A stretch of DNA of 64,000 bases from Lucinisca nassula (GCA_963580285.1 OY757017.1:15636538-15700537); one strand, 5' to 3'; shown: positions 32,481 to 43,700, counted from the stretch's first letter. The notes: generated from the sequence alone by a model not told the origin. Made by a program: numbers and translations.

Positions 32481-32744
32481 GTTGTCATTTTTATGAGGTG
32501 ACTGTTTCCAAAATATTTGTATAGGCGTTTTTTTTTTTTTTCAAAAACGACCAGTCTCTTTATAAAGGATATGTTACATTTTGATAGTTATTTTACTTTT
32601 CAACTTCTGAAAATGTGTAGAGATTCATTACAGTGTGCTTATATTTGACAAAAAAAAATTCTACAAACTACCAAGTAATAACAAGGCATCACAGACGATA
32701 CAAATCCCCTCGATCAAGACAAATAAAAAAAAGCCTAGCCAAGC

Positions 32745-33611
32745 ATTTGTGTAAAATCCATCAATATATGTAGGTACTTAGGAGTGATGACAAAGTTTTT
32801 CAAAAAATAGCCACAGTGACCTTGACTTTGAGCCCCAGACTCTGAAAGTTGAACTTCATACCCAACATTTGTATGAAGTTATCTTAAAATCCATCAATAA
32901 ATCTGGACACTAGAGCAATGATCAAGTTTTTCTAAAAAATAGCCAAAGTGACCTTGACCTTCAGCCCCTGACCCGGAAAGTCAAAGTCACTCAAGATATC
33001 ATCAAACGAAACATTTGTGTCACGGTATATTAAAATCCATCAATAAATGAATTCGCAAGAGCGATGACAAAGTTTTTCTAAAAATAGCTGCAGTGACCTT
33101 GACCTTCAGCCCCAGACCCTGAAAGTCGAACTCGCTCAAGATATCATCATTGCCAACATTTTTGTGAAGTTATATTAAAATCCATCCATAAATGTAGGCA
33201 CTAGAGCGATCACAAAGTTTTTTTCTAAAAATAGCCACAGTGACCCTGACCTTCAGCCCCGGAACCTGAAAGTCGAACTTGCTAGAGATATCATCATACC
33301 CAACATTTGTGTGAAGCTATATTAAAATCCATCAATAAATTATGGTGCAAGAACGATGACAATGTTTTTTTCTAAAAATAGCCACAATGACCTTGACCCC
33401 GTGACCCTGAAAGTAGTGACCTTGACCTTAGGCCCCGGACCCTGAAAGTCAAAGTCACTCGAGATATCATTATACCGGACATTTGGGTGAAGTTATATTA
33501 AAATCCATCAATAAATGAAGGCGCTAGAGCGATGACAATGTTTTTCTAAAAATAGCCACAGTGACCTTGACCTTGAGCCTCAGACCCCGCTTTGTTTTTA
33601 AATCCAAAAAA

Positions 33612-33643
<32 letters not shown>

Positions 33644-33979
33644 AGTTCCTCCCCCGGGATTTGAACTCACGCAGCTTGCAGGTAAACTTTAACACAGAGA
33701 AGTAAGGGAGGTAATACAGAGGAAAATATTAACTTCTCAAATAGTCCAATTTAAGCCAAAAAACCTGTAAAATGAAGTACAATGATAATGTTAAATATTG
33801 TTTTTTAGCAATTATTAATTATATATTCAAAATAAAGTTGTAAAACATCACACATAAGAGCTTGCAGGTAAACTTTAACCAAATGCGGACGCCGACGCTG
33901 ACGCCGACGCTGACGCTGACGCCGGACGCCCGGGGGTATGGCAATAGCTCCCCCTTACTTTCGTAAGGCGAGCTATAAA
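32745..33979 (+). mobile_element. Pearl/HINE-like element, ~146-bp cores, interrupted
   Basis: Six diverged units (AAAATCCATCAATAAATG at 32889, 33033, 33178 and so on; AAAATAGCCACAGTGACCTT). Then interrupting sequence at 33600-33880, a GACGCCGACGCTGACGC tract (33888-33925) and the 3' hairpin ATAGCTCCCCCTTAC-TTTC-GTAAGGCGAGCTAT (33953-33976). The hairpin and GACG tract define its 3' end. Same core as 7884-8800. Confidence 0.7.
33600..33716 (-). mobile_element. Possible tRNA-like SINE fragment with A/T tail
   Basis: Minus strand from 33716: CCTCCC start, GTGTTAAAGTTTACCTGCAA (anticodon region like TGC) and a B-box-like GAGTTCAAATCCCGGGGG closing to GGGAGG, followed by a long T-rich run. The ends can pair as an acceptor stem, but the A box is poor. 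It may be a SINE inserted in the surrounding element or a chance tRNA resemblance. Confidence 0.4.
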
Positions 33980-34139
33980 AGTCCGTGCAACAATGGGTTT
34001 TACGAAAGTAAGCAGTGTATTCCTTTTTTCTGATCCAAACAACTCAATTAGGCAGTTTAAATAACACAACAAGATGTATTTGTGAAACACTGATGTCCCC
34101 GGACAGCGCATGTTAAATATGAAAGCAGTATCACTAAGC

Positions 34140-35175
34140 AATCAAAAGGTATGGCCAAGAAATGTAGGCGCTAGAGCGATGAAAAAGTTTTTCTAAAAAT
34201 AGCCACAGTGACCTTGACCTTGAGGTCATGACCTTGAAAGTCGAACTCACACGAGATATTGTCATAAGGAACATTTGTGTGAAGTTATACTGAAATCAGT
34301 AAAGAAATGATGACAAAGTTTTTCTGAAAATAGCCACAGTGACCTTGACCTTGAGGGGGGTGTCTGGATGGACAAAAATTATGGTACCACTAGAAAAGTC
34401 TTGTGACAAGGAGTGCACGTGTGAAATATGAAAGCCCTACTACTTACCAATCGAAAGTTATGGCCAATGTTAAAGTTTATAAAAGTAGGTCAAATGTCAA
34501 GGTCAAGGTCACGAGGTCAAAAATTATGGTACCACTAGAAAGGTCTTGTGACAAGGAGTGCACATGTAAAATATGAAAGCCCTACCAGTTACCAATCGAA
34601 AGTTATGGCCAATGTTAAAGTTTTTAAAAAGTAGGTCAAACATCACGGTCAAGGTCAAAAGGTCAAATATTATGATACCACTAGAAAGGTCTTGTGACAA
34701 TAAATGCACATATGAAATATGAAATCCCTATCACTTACCAATCGAAAGTTATGGTCAATGTTAATGTTTTTAAAATTTTGAAAAAAATAGGTCAAAGGTC
34801 AAGTTCACGGTCACGATATCAAAAATTATGGTACCACTGGAAAGATCTTGTGATAAGGTATACACATGTGAAATATGAAAGCTCTATCTATTACCATTCA
34901 AAAGTTATGGCCAATGTTAAGGTTTTTGTAGACAGACTAACAGACAAACGGATAAATTTTGAAAAAAATAGGTCAAAGGTCAAGTTCAAGGTCACGAGAT
35001 CAAACATTATGGTACCACTGGAAAGGTCTTGTGATAAGGTATACACATGTGAAATATGAAAGCTCTATCTATTACCATTCAAAAGTTGTGGCCAATGTTA
35101 AGGTTTTTGTAGACAGACAAACAGACCAAAAACTATATGCCCCCGAATCTCTTAGATTCCGGGGGCATAAAAAAC
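34140..35175 (+). mobile_element. Pearl/HINE-like element, ~145-bp cores, 3' hairpin
   Basis: After one and a half 146-bp units (34160-34360), a second core type repeats five times: AATTATGGTACCACTAG at about 34378, 34523, 34668, 34825 and 35005, with GAAATATGAAAGCYCTA and AAAGTTATGGCCAATGTTAA. It ends in GACAGACAAACAGACC and the hairpin TATGCCCCCGAATCT / AGATTCCGGGGGCATA (35135-35169). ORFs 34694-35288 are translations of the repeat. Confidence 0.7.
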
Positions 35176-35212
35176 TATGTATTGAACACTATTTATTTAA
35201 TTTTCCTTATTT

Positions 35213-35284
35213 TCTTTTCTCTGCTCAAAATATAGATTATGGGTACTTGTTAGAACCATTTACTGAGTTGCTTCTAACTATCAC
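35213..35284. mobile_element. Hairpin MITE, partial copy
   Basis: TCTGCTCAAAATATAGATTA, GGGTACTTGTTAGAACC and the opposed GCTTCTAACTATCACG. The right outer arm is replaced by the SINE that starts at about 35285. Confidence 0.55.
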
Positions 35285-35415
35285 GTAGAAGACCCAGCGG
35301 TGTTGTGATTCTGCTACTCGCCTTATAAGCCAGATGTCGCGGCTTCGACCCCGAGCTTCACCAGACTTACGGATGAGTCCTTAAGCCAAGGTCCTGTCGC
35401 CGTCTGACTTGGAGT
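35285..35415 (+). mobile_element. tRNA-derived SINE, first family, ending in (CT)n
   Basis: Head GCGGTGTTGTGATTCTGCTA with B-box-like GGCTTCGACCCCGAGC, then CAGACTTACGGATGAGTCCT, running into the microsatellite at 35418. The body is diverged from the 1-152 copy. Confidence 0.65.
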
Positions 35416-35417
35416 AT

Positions 35418-35500
<83 letters not shown>
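35418..35500. repeat. (CT)n microsatellite
   Basis: About 40 uninterrupted CT units directly after the SINE body. The minus-strand ORF 35323-35583 is its translation. Confidence 0.95.
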
Positions 35501-35502
<2 letters not shown>

Positions 35503-35503
35503 C

Positions 35504-36065
35504 AAAGTAGAAGTAAAACAAAGATCAGAAATCGATACAATTAACTTACTCTGTTGTTGTCTGTTACTTACGATGTGTATCACTTGTGTCTTTTAATTTT
35601 GGATGGCCATATGGCCATTTTGTGGGAAAGTAACTGTCCTTATGGCCTTCCTTTGTTTAGGTTTCCATTATGGTCTGGCCGCTTAATGTTTGTATTTCTT
35701 TCCTTTTGGTGTCTTTTATGGGTGGAGTAAGTTAATTGTATCAATTCCTGATCTTTGTTTTACTTCTACTTTACTCCATCCATCAAAGACACCAAAGGGA
35801 AAGAAACACAAACATGAAGCGACCAGACCATAATTGAAACCTAAACAAAGGAAAGGCCACAATGACAGTTACTTTCTCACAAAATGGCCAAATGACCATC
35901 CAAAATAAAAAGTGATACACACAGTAAGTAACAAACAACAACATAAATAAACCAGCACAGAAGAACCGCTTTGGAACGATCAGTTGAAAGAATTCCACTG
36001 GGTGGGGGGGTGTGTGGCTTAAATCGTTTTTACATGGCCATAATCCTCGCACTTACCTCTGTCGC
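35504..36065. mobile_element. Foldback element, well-preserved palindrome
   Basis: The left arm (35553-35735) has TGTATCACTTGTGTCTTTTA, GGATGGCCATATGGCCATTT and TTTCCATTATGGTCTGGCCG. The right arm (35775-35945) mirrors these with AAGCGACCAGACCATAATTG, AAAATGGCCAAATGACCATC and AAAAAGTGATACACACAG. A second short inverted pair (AGAAGTAAAACAAAGATCAG at 35510 and its complement at 35745) nests within. The centre is near 35755. It is related to 3300-4290 and to a fragment near 10480-10560. No transposase ORF. Confidence 0.7.
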
Positions 36066-36322
36066 GGTATACACTAATTGTGTTTAGTCCGCATAAAGGC
36101 TTCCTAACTCATCAGTGTAACATCTCCGAGAACATACAAATCAAAAAACTACAGAGAGGGCTCAACAGCATTCAACAACAGAATTTCTGGAGCAAAAGAA
36201 AACCAATAGTTAGACTCCGAGGGCCCGACCAAAGACGAAGCATCAGGCGCCAACCAACATAAAGAATACTAAAATAAAATAAAATTCTATTTATGTTTTT
36301 ACGCTGGAACCGTCATATGATC

Positions 36323-37330
36323 TTAGGCCCGACCCACCGGTGTGCAATCAAAGATGGAAGCAAAGTTGCCAACCGTGATTGGGTTAACCACCATGCATGC
36401 AGTCTGTTTTATAACATTTATATTGTACCCAATCTTTATATATCGACGAACGATTTTACGAAATTGGGTATCAGTTAAAGTCATTACAGGCATGTATTTT
36501 TCTAAATTTATATACTAAGTCACCATAGAATTCGGGTTCCGATAGGCCTTGTTGCAAAAGTGTTTTAAGTCCAACATTGAATTTTGAATTCAGATCAGAA
36601 TGACGTCTATAAAACTTAGAAAAGGCTTTACGTAGTTTATGATACCGATACCCCTGATTAAGAAGTTTAGCGGTTAATAATTTATTACGAGTGTTGAAGT
36701 CGGATACATGACTAGACACTCTAGCGAATCGAATTAACTGCGAAATATAAGCCCCGTACGATGTCGCACGAGGAGCATTACCGTCCAAAAGGGAAACTTT
36801 ACAATCTCGAAATCAAAATCATCACGTTTATCATAAATTTTGCAAGAAACAAATCCATCTACAATAGATAAATGTACATCCAAAAAGCAGGCCTCGGTAT
36901 CGGAGGAATTTGCCTTGTTTAACTGAAGTTCTAGGGGATAAATCTGACTGATCAAACCATCAAAGTAAGTATTTTCAATATTTAATAAATCATCTAAATA
37001 TCTAGAAGTAGAGCTAAAAGCTTCAATAATTTCTGATTGGTTATCAATGGAAAGCGACAACATGAAGTCTCTTTCATAACAATACAAGAACAGATCAGCC
37101 ACAAGAGGAGCGCAATTCCTACCCATCGGAATACCCACACTTTGTCTAAATAACTTAGTAACGCATCTAATATAAATATTGTCAAGTAGAAAGGTGAGGG
37201 CATCACACAATTTCTTACATGACCAAAGAGTTTAATTCTTATGCTCTTTAGAAGTGCAAAATGCATTTCTGACATTACATGCAAGATAGAGAGAATCTTC
37301 TCTGTGAAAAGTCCATTCAATTAAATCATT
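36323..37330 (-). pseudogene. Reverse transcriptase, Penelope-like type, broken
   Basis: C-terminal two thirds of a retroelement reverse transcriptase. In order on the minus strand: a segment with WTFHREDSLYLACNVRN (37310-37260), the palm motif GIPMGRNCAPLVADLFL (about 37145-37095), the catalytic SRYLDDLLNI (YLDD intact, about 37015-36985), FLDVHLSIVDG (about 36885-36855), PRATSYGAYISQLIRFARV (about 36770-36715), and a C-terminal block with NPITV and CTPVGRA ending at TAA 36325-36323. Breaks seen: an in-frame TAA near 37232, a one-base loss in a T run near 36790, and a frame change near 36480. The 5' part is missing; it stops at a hairpin MITE half (37330-37354). The FLDV block after YxDD suggests a Penelope-like element, but no GIY-YIG domain is present, so the class is tentative. 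It cannot be active. Confidence 0.75.
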
Positions 37331-38195
37331 AATCTATGTTTCGAACAGAAATAATATTTTTCTGCTCCTAACAGAGATTGTGAGTACTTGTTAGAAACAA
37401 CTTAGTCAGACGGTTTTACTTAGTACAAGCAGTCTATGTTTGAGGCAGAAATAACACTGCTATTCTTATTACCGCTCCTTAGATTTTTTATGCTAGTAAA
37501 AGGTAATAAATGCCTCATTGTGTAGGTTCTGACAAGTACCCACAATCTATGAGGAATGGAAAAATCTGATGTTCCAAACCTAAATTTGCATACATGTTAA
37601 AACAACCCTAAAGAGGCGGTTCTAACGAGTACATCGTAACAATTAATGATTGGAACAGTTATTATTTACAATTTTATTGTTTCTGTTCTAAAGCTAGATT
37701 TCGAGTACTTGTCAGAACCGGCTCAATGAAAATTTGTTCAACAGGCAAAGACTCCCATGTTTGGAACATAAATAATATAAGTTCCATCTTTTTTTTTCAA
37801 AACATTCATTTTAGGCTCTTAAAACATTTCAACTGCCTTAAGTCACTTCCAACACAATCTGTGCTGGGACAGATACCGTATAAGTAATATGGATGTGTTA
37901 TAAGTACGAACTATAAAAATAGAGAAATTATAATAAAAGTTATGACCCTTTGAAAAATGGTTTCCATGCAATATCTTTGGTAAACATTGGTGGATTAGAT
38001 TCAAACCTTAGTGTGACAAAGTGACTCATTTTAGGGAGAATTCCTCTCTCTTAGATGATTGTCTCTGGGTGGGGGCATCCGGGTCATATTAACGTTTCTA
38101 GCTTACTTCTAGTCCAAATAAAGATTGTTGGTGCTCGTACGAATTGCCTCCATGACGTGGTTCTAAAGAGAACCCATAATCTATGTTATGATGAC
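37330..38195. mobile_element. Cluster of hairpin MITE copies
   Basis: A right half at 37330-37354, a full copy at 37357-37453 (arms with AGATTGTGAGTACTTGTTAG and CAGTCTATGTTTGAGGCAG), a partial at about 37520-37555 (GACAAGTACCCACAATCTAT), a full diverged copy at 37675-37770 and another at 38097-38195 (AAAGATTGTTGGTGCTCGTA to AACCCATAATCTATGTT). Between 37771 and 38096 nothing else is recognised. Repeated landing suggests a preferred target or insertion into one another. Confidence 0.65.
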
Positions 38196-38727
38196 GACTC
38201 TCTTTGTAGAAATATGGAAAACCTGTTTGACTTTTGATGCACGGCATTTACTGTCTGTGGTATTCATTTTACTCGTGATAACAAAATGGAAAGAATGAAT
38301 TATTTGTGCTCACTAGAATCGGCTCATTTATGTAGTTACAAACAAAAACATAGGTTTTACTAAAGTCAAACATTGATTTGCGGCGTACACTGTGCGTAAA
38401 GTAAAGCTTAACCTTAAAGCAAATGAACACGGGTCCAACTTTTGTTTTCTGTTTAGCCCTAGTTAGATTCTAAATGAAACGCACACTTTATTAATCTTAC
38501 ACAGTTACCTGTGTGTTTCAAGAACGGGGTTATAGGGGTTAGAACTATATAGGCGTGTTCAAAATAGCTAGTATCGCTTATTAGAACAAAGGTTTTCACA
38601 GATTTCATGGGATTTAAACTACGTGTAGTAAAGTGGGTTATTTATGGTTTGACATTTGCTGTTGTCCCGATGGTTATTAAAACATATATGTGAATTTTCA
38701 CACCTTTCTGCTTATATGGGTCCCTAG
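38196..38727. other. Unassigned
   Basis: No gene. GGGGTTATAGGGGTTAGAAC-TATATAGGCGTGTT at 38525-38560 belongs to the dispersed ~50-bp motif also found at 9540, 9705, 31635, 42470 and 49370. Confidence 0.4.
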
Positions 38728-38920
38728 TATTATAGCTCAGTAGAATGTGCTTCTGACTGATGATCAGAAGGACGCGGTTCGATTCCTGCAGCATTTTTTC
38801 GTGTCTTTAACAGTTCACGGATAAGCTTGTCCAGGAAATGTGTGAATAGGTGACTTGACCGACTCAAAATGACCTAAATTGTGTTGACTGGGACGTTAAA
38901 CTCCAATACAAACAGATATC
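38728..38920 (+). mobile_element. tRNA-derived SINE, second family, internally shortened
   Basis: Head with TAGCTCAGTAGAATGTGCTT, CTGACTGATGATCAGAAGGA and B-box GGTTCGATTCC, then a body lacking the middle ~100 bp of the 53862 copy, and the tail GTTGACTGGGACGTTAAACT-CCAATACAAACA. Confidence 0.7.
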
Positions 38921-39690
38921 TAATGAAGACGTCAGATAAACAGTTCATCAAGCACTTATAAACTGCCTCTCTGATAGCTCTTTTTACAATGCGAAACGAA
39001 CTACCAGACGTGATTGGCATTTATTGCGATCTTTATCGGATTCCACATGGTGTTTTAATATAATCGTTTCTGCAGTGTTTGTTTTATGTAGTACACCAAA
39101 CCTTCTGCTAAAATAGATCTGAATATTCCAAGCGCTACTTTAGCTAAGCGACTGTCACAAAACGTAAGTACGGAAGGGCTCACAGGGCGATTATAGTGCA
39201 GTCCCTACGGATCGTGCATCGTCTGTCCCAAACATGTTGTACTTATCAGATCTGACACAAGGAATCGGTACTTACAAATATAAAAAAAAAATGACAGAAG
39301 GAGCAGAGATAAGGAAAATAGTTTGATAAGTGACCCACCCATAAATCGTTTACATCTATCAGAAACGAATCAATCAGGACTTACATTGTTATCTCTGTCC
39401 GAAACATAGACTGGTTTTGGTAAAACCGTTTCCCTGACAATGTTTGGAACATCAAAAAAGAGATTTAATGCTATTCATGTTCGAAACATAGATTTGTCCA
39501 TTAAAATCACACCCGTTTTCAGATTAATTGATTGTTACCACTAAGCATGAGGTAAGAATTTAATATTATTCTTGCTCAAAAGCTTGCCTTGTGAGAAAGG
39601 ATAACAGTTGGTTGAACGAGTTCCCACAATCCTAATAACTGGTTTGCATTTTGTTAGAGCCGTGGAATACATTACATATGCTTGCCCTAT
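38921..39690. other. Unassigned, with hairpin MITE fragments
   Basis: Isolated arm-like words (CCGAAACATAGACTGGTTTT at 39399, GTTCGAAACATAGATTTGTC at 39479) indicate eroded MITE copies. No ORF or RNA is supported. Confidence 0.4.
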
Positions 39691-39789
39691 GCCAGATCAC
39701 TTCACGGGCTCGTCGAGGCAATGTCTAAACCTATTTTAATACCCCATCGTTTTTGCATACGAATTGATATTGATAATCACAAACCCTAG

Positions 39790-40062
39790 GAAAGATATGG
39801 AACGCCTAGACTGCCTTATAGCCACACAGAATGCTATATGCGGTAGTTTGATTATTATATTCGGTAGTTTGATTATAATATGTGGTAGTTTGATTATAAT
39901 ATGCGGTAGTTTTATTATTATATGCGGTTGTTTTATTATAATATGCGGTAGTTTGATTATAATATGCGGTAGTTTTATAATAATATGCGGTAGTTTGATT
40001 ATAATATGCGGTAGTTTGATATAATATGCGGTAGTTTTATTATAATATGCGGTACAGATATA
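39790..40062. repeat. 21-bp minisatellite (GCGGTAGTTTGATTATAATAT)
   Basis: About ten units, with phase-preserving length 21, so both strands give artificial ORFs (39764-40024 and 39736-40113). Preceded by GGAACGCCTAGACTGCCTTA at 39799, the same flank that precedes the inverted array at 44511-44600. Confidence 0.85.
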
Positions 40063-40069
40063 AATATAT

Positions 40070-41160
40070 GAAGTGATATCGTTTATATATGCACTATATC
40101 TTTTGTTATACATGGTAATTTGGCCTTTATATCAGGTTGATTTGTTCATATATGAAGTGTGTCAATTATTATATGAGTATATGGTATTTACTTTATGATA
40201 TGCAGATATTTTCTGATTCTATGCAGAGCTATGACAGACATATTTAATGGTATATTCGTTACATGCAGTGGTTTTGATATACTATGCAGATGTTTTGTTA
40301 GTATATGCAGTAAGTGTGTTACAATTTGTGGCCGTTCGTTAATATATGCAGGTATTCTGTGATTATGTGCCATATTTCTATTGTTATATTTTGTTCGTTT
40401 GTAGGTATTTGTAGTAATTTCATTATTATATTTGGTTCTTAGTTCATGATGTACTGTCACTCTCTTATAATATGAATTTCAATAATCAATATATGTGGTG
40501 GAATCTTATTATATTATGATGAAACTTCGTTATGATGATGATCTTTTCTGTCAGTAACCGGTTCTTTCACGGAAAATACCGAAGGACTCATTCAGCGGTA
40601 CGTACAAACACTGGATCAGACCGGATCGGACCCAATAACCGGATCGGACCCTATTTGTCCAACTATATCTTCAGTTTTTCAACTTTTTTCTTTTTAGTTT
40701 TTATCTTTCTTATTTTTTTTTCTTCATTATTTCAGATATTTCTTATATGCCATTTCATTAGCGGATTCGCTTATATCACTCAGTCACCACTGTGCCTCAC
40801 CCGCAGCATCATTTCTATATAGGAGATTTTAGGAATGCCGTTTATGACGACTTTCTAGTGCATGCTCAAAACACTGGCCGTCAGTTGAAACGGCCATCGC
40901 TGTTCAAATGTATTGGCGGAACTTAAAATGCTAACAATATTCAGACATTTTGAAAGAAAATATACCCGTTCACATTGAAATTATGCATCGAGAAGGAAAG
41001 AATGATATTTTGCTTTTATTACTGAAATTCATTTATCCTGGATCCGTTTTTAATTGACGAAAATCTTCGCGAATGATCCATGTCAATGGCATGAGATACC
41101 TTTATTCACGAAAGCTTACTTACAAAATAAGTTTTTACGTAACTTTTCGTGTTTTTTTTT
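40070..41160. other. AT-rich decayed minisatellite, then unassigned DNA
   Basis: Words such as TATATGCAGNNNTTTTGTTA recur up to about 40500, looking like eroded units of the neighbouring minisatellite. Later, GGATCAGACCGGATCGGACC and AACCGGATCGGACCC (40612-40660) form a short direct repeat. The ORF 40532-40822 shows no domain. Confidence 0.4.
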
Positions 41161-41169
41161 CGCTATCCA

Positions 41170-41389
41170 AATATAGCTATCACACACGGACAAACAAGCA
41201 GAAAGACAGACGGACAGGCAGACAAATAGACTGACTAAAAGACAAACGGACGGACAGTTAGACAGACAAATAAACATACTGACAGTCGAAATAAACTAAT
41301 GAATAGACTGACGGACGGGCGTCGAATCAACGTTGATTCGACGTCGTGCCGTCGATACCCACTGCAACTCACGTCAGTGCCACATGACC

Positions 41390-41451
<62 letters not shown>

Positions 41452-41700
41452 TTGACTGACAAACTGACAGTAGACAGACAGTCTACAGACAGACCGACTG
41501 ACTGACTAACAATCGAACGGACGGACAATTAGACAGAAAAAAAAACATAGTGACAGTCGAAAAAATACCAATGGGTGGAGAAGGGCGTCGGGACAACTTT
41601 AGCTCGATGTCATGCCGTCGACACCCACTCAACTCAATTCAATGGCATGTGACCGTTTAGATGAGAGAGAGGTTTGACTGATCCCGGTATCCAAGATATT
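41170..41700. repeat. Degenerate GACA/GACGG repeats with (GA)n and a duplicated block
   Basis: Two similar blocks of GACAGACR/ACGGACR words, each followed by a GGGCGTCG start, a GCCGTCGAYACCCACT middle and ATGACCGTTKAGA end (41310-41400 and 41580-41665). A (GA)n tract lies at 41394-41449. A perfect 22-bp palindrome (GTCGAATCAAC and its complement) is at 41320-41341. The ORF 41235-41528 is repeat translation. Confidence 0.7.
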
Positions 41701-42275
41701 GTAGACCTCAGCTTATAAGCCATTAACCCTTTTTGTACCAAAAGAAATCTTCCTCCTTATATATATAGCAGGAGTCCATTTCAAAATTTAGGGGTGTCAG
41801 GTTGTGTTTTCTTCAAACTTTATCTGGAAAATGACTTAACTTGTTTGCGTTCTGCGGCGTCTGATCTAGGCCTGCACTGTTTGCCAGCGGTCTCGTTTTG
41901 GGGTTTCTGGTACCAAACGCGTAAGGGTTGGGCAGGCTGAACAAATCTATCAGATTTTAGTGTAAAATCCTGCACTTGCGAAGGAGTGTTTCATTCTCAT
42001 GCACTGAAAGGGTGTTCTTCGTTTGTTTTGAATCCCACTGAGTCCTAATGGGTCCGAGCACTGGGCAAAGGACATTTTATTGAGCAACGCCGTATTATCG
42101 CAAACGCAACGTTCTGACGTTTCATCGATGTTGCAAAGTCAAATTCAGTGCATCGCTTTGATGTTGGCTTGATGTAGACACGACGTTGTTTACACGTTAC
42201 TTGTCGGTTGACGTGGAGTTATTTAACGATAAACTGAAAATTACATTTACCTACGCTCGCTAAATGCTGGTAGGC
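41701..42275. other. Unassigned
   Basis: No coding sequence, RNA or repeat unit is recognised. CGACGTTGTTTACACG and CAACGTTCTGACGTTTCATC give it a slightly higher CpG content than the neighbours. Confidence 0.4.
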
Positions 42276-42339
42276 TAAGAGAGAGAGAGAGAGAGGGGGA
42301 GAGAGAGAGAGGGAGAGAGCAACAAGCAGGCCATGACAC

Positions 42340-42382
<43 letters not shown>
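42276..42382. repeat. (GA)n microsatellite, two tracts
   Basis: GA repeats at 42278-42319 (with GGGGA interruptions) and 42344-42380, separated by GCAACAAGCAGGCCATGACA. Confidence 0.9.
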
Positions 42383-42384
<2 letters not shown>

Positions 42385-42535
42385 AGACCATGTTGGGTCG
42401 TACGTACAATATATCCTTAAGAGAAGTTAACTAAAAGAATGTTTACTTGGGATTGGCCGTCATGAAAAACACGCCTTTGCGTTTTTGACCCCTTCAAACC
42501 GCACTTTTATATAGAAAAACTAAAAGTTTTATATA

Positions 42536-42728
42536 CAGTAAAATTCCGCTATTAAGACCACCAAAACTTGAGACAAATTCTGCATTAAAAAGCTTATTTA
42601 GAAAGTTGCAGTTGTTCTTTCTTTGCGTTTTCGTCTGGTCAGAGACCACCTTTGGAACTGTTCAAAAGTGGTCTTTAAGACCACTTTTGAACAGTCCAAA
42701 AGGTGGTCTTAATGTAGGAATTTTACTG
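42536..42728. mobile_element. 193-bp MITE with CAGTA ends and TA target duplication
   Basis: Terminal inverted repeats CAGTAAAATTCCGCTATTAA and (right, inverted) CAGTAAAATTCCTACATTAA, both continuing GACCACC. TA flanks both ends (42534-42535, 42729-42730). The centre is a near-perfect hairpin around GTGGTCTTTAAGACCAC (42670-42686). The TA duplication and CAGTA ends fit Tc1/mariner, in particular pogo/Tigger-type elements. No transposase. Confidence 0.8.
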
Positions 42729-43077
42729 TAGATTACAGGGGTAAACATTATTTTTGGGTTTACGATCGACCCAAATTTACTAAATGGCAAACGGAATTCA
42801 TGCAGTTATCGACTTGACCATCACTGATTTGCCCACGTAATGAAAGAAAAACAATAAGTTAATCCGGGCCACGCTGTCACGTTACGTCTTTCGGAACATT
42901 GCATTTATAAAACTGTTACACAAATGTATGCCAAGTCGAGTAAAAATAGACTTTTCGCCCTTTTGCTAAGAATTTCATTTTAGTACCCTGAAATGTTTAA
43001 GAGCAAAAATGAGTAGCCCACACTTTATAGGTGGTACCGTTAGTAGACATACAGAGTAGGCCCAGATCGGATATAGA

Positions 43078-43700
43078 GTACATTGCTTCTGATCAGGGTC
43101 GGCACTGTTCGCCATATGTATGCAACAACAGTTTTGGACATGAGTCAGGGCCGTACGCAGACTCTTAAAAGGGGCGGGTTGAAGGTGCGAATTTAAGGTA
43201 TTTTGCAGAGGGCGAAAAACTGCATGAATTTGAGATAATTTCCAAAAGATGGGTAGGGCTGCGTTTGCACCCTCCCCACTCTGTTGAACAAAACCCAAGT
43301 ACTACCCTAAGACGACAGAGCGCAGTGTAAGAAGAACATTCTGGACTGTGCTCGTTTGTTTGATTTCAAGTTTAACGTCCCCGTCAACACGGTATAGGCC
43401 AATTGGGGAAGTTACTGCCAATGTTATGGGACGCTCAGCTTTGCGTGGAAGCATCATGCAGCCCATCTATTTATTCAAGCCCCGATGGGCGGGAGCGGGT
43501 GGACTGTGCTCGTGCACTTGGGTATAAGCAATCAGAATCTACATAATCTGACGCCACTTAACGCGATGTCTGATCAAACCTACTATGATTGCTTAAAGGT
43601 AAACGAACAGTTCGATTCTCAGCTCAGGACTATTGTCCCAACCTACACCCAGAGACGATCGACCCACCAGTACTCTCAGTACTTTGATTCTTATTTCTGC
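43078..43700 (+). repeat. Left arm of a ~600-bp inverted repeat
   Basis: Matches the complement of 46025-46630 over its whole length: TTGCTTCTGATCAGG, CACTGTTCGCCATATGTATG, TTTTGCAGAGGG, CACTCTGTTGAACAAAA, GTTTGATTTCAAGTTTAACG, CATCATGCAGCCCATCTATT, GAATCTACATAATCTGACGC, GATCGACCCACCAGTACTCT. It includes a foldback MITE half (about 43361-43502). The minus-strand ORF 42975-43298 and its relative at 46421-46735 (shared NCCxIHMANSAD) are translations of this repeat. Confidence 0.8.

Noticed and set aside
34694..35288. Basic 109-121-codon ORFs
   Set aside because: They follow the ~145-bp core of a pearl/HINE-like element and repeat the same peptide with each unit.
39736..40113. Repetitive membrane-protein-like ORF
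   Set aside because: The 21-bp unit keeps frame on both strands, so the ORFs are automatic; there is no other coding evidence.
42975..43298. 107-codon minus-strand ORF with conserved-looking NCCCIHMANSAD
   Set aside because: The same peptide appears at 46421-46735 because the DNA is an inverted repeat; conservation is of the repeat, not of a protein.
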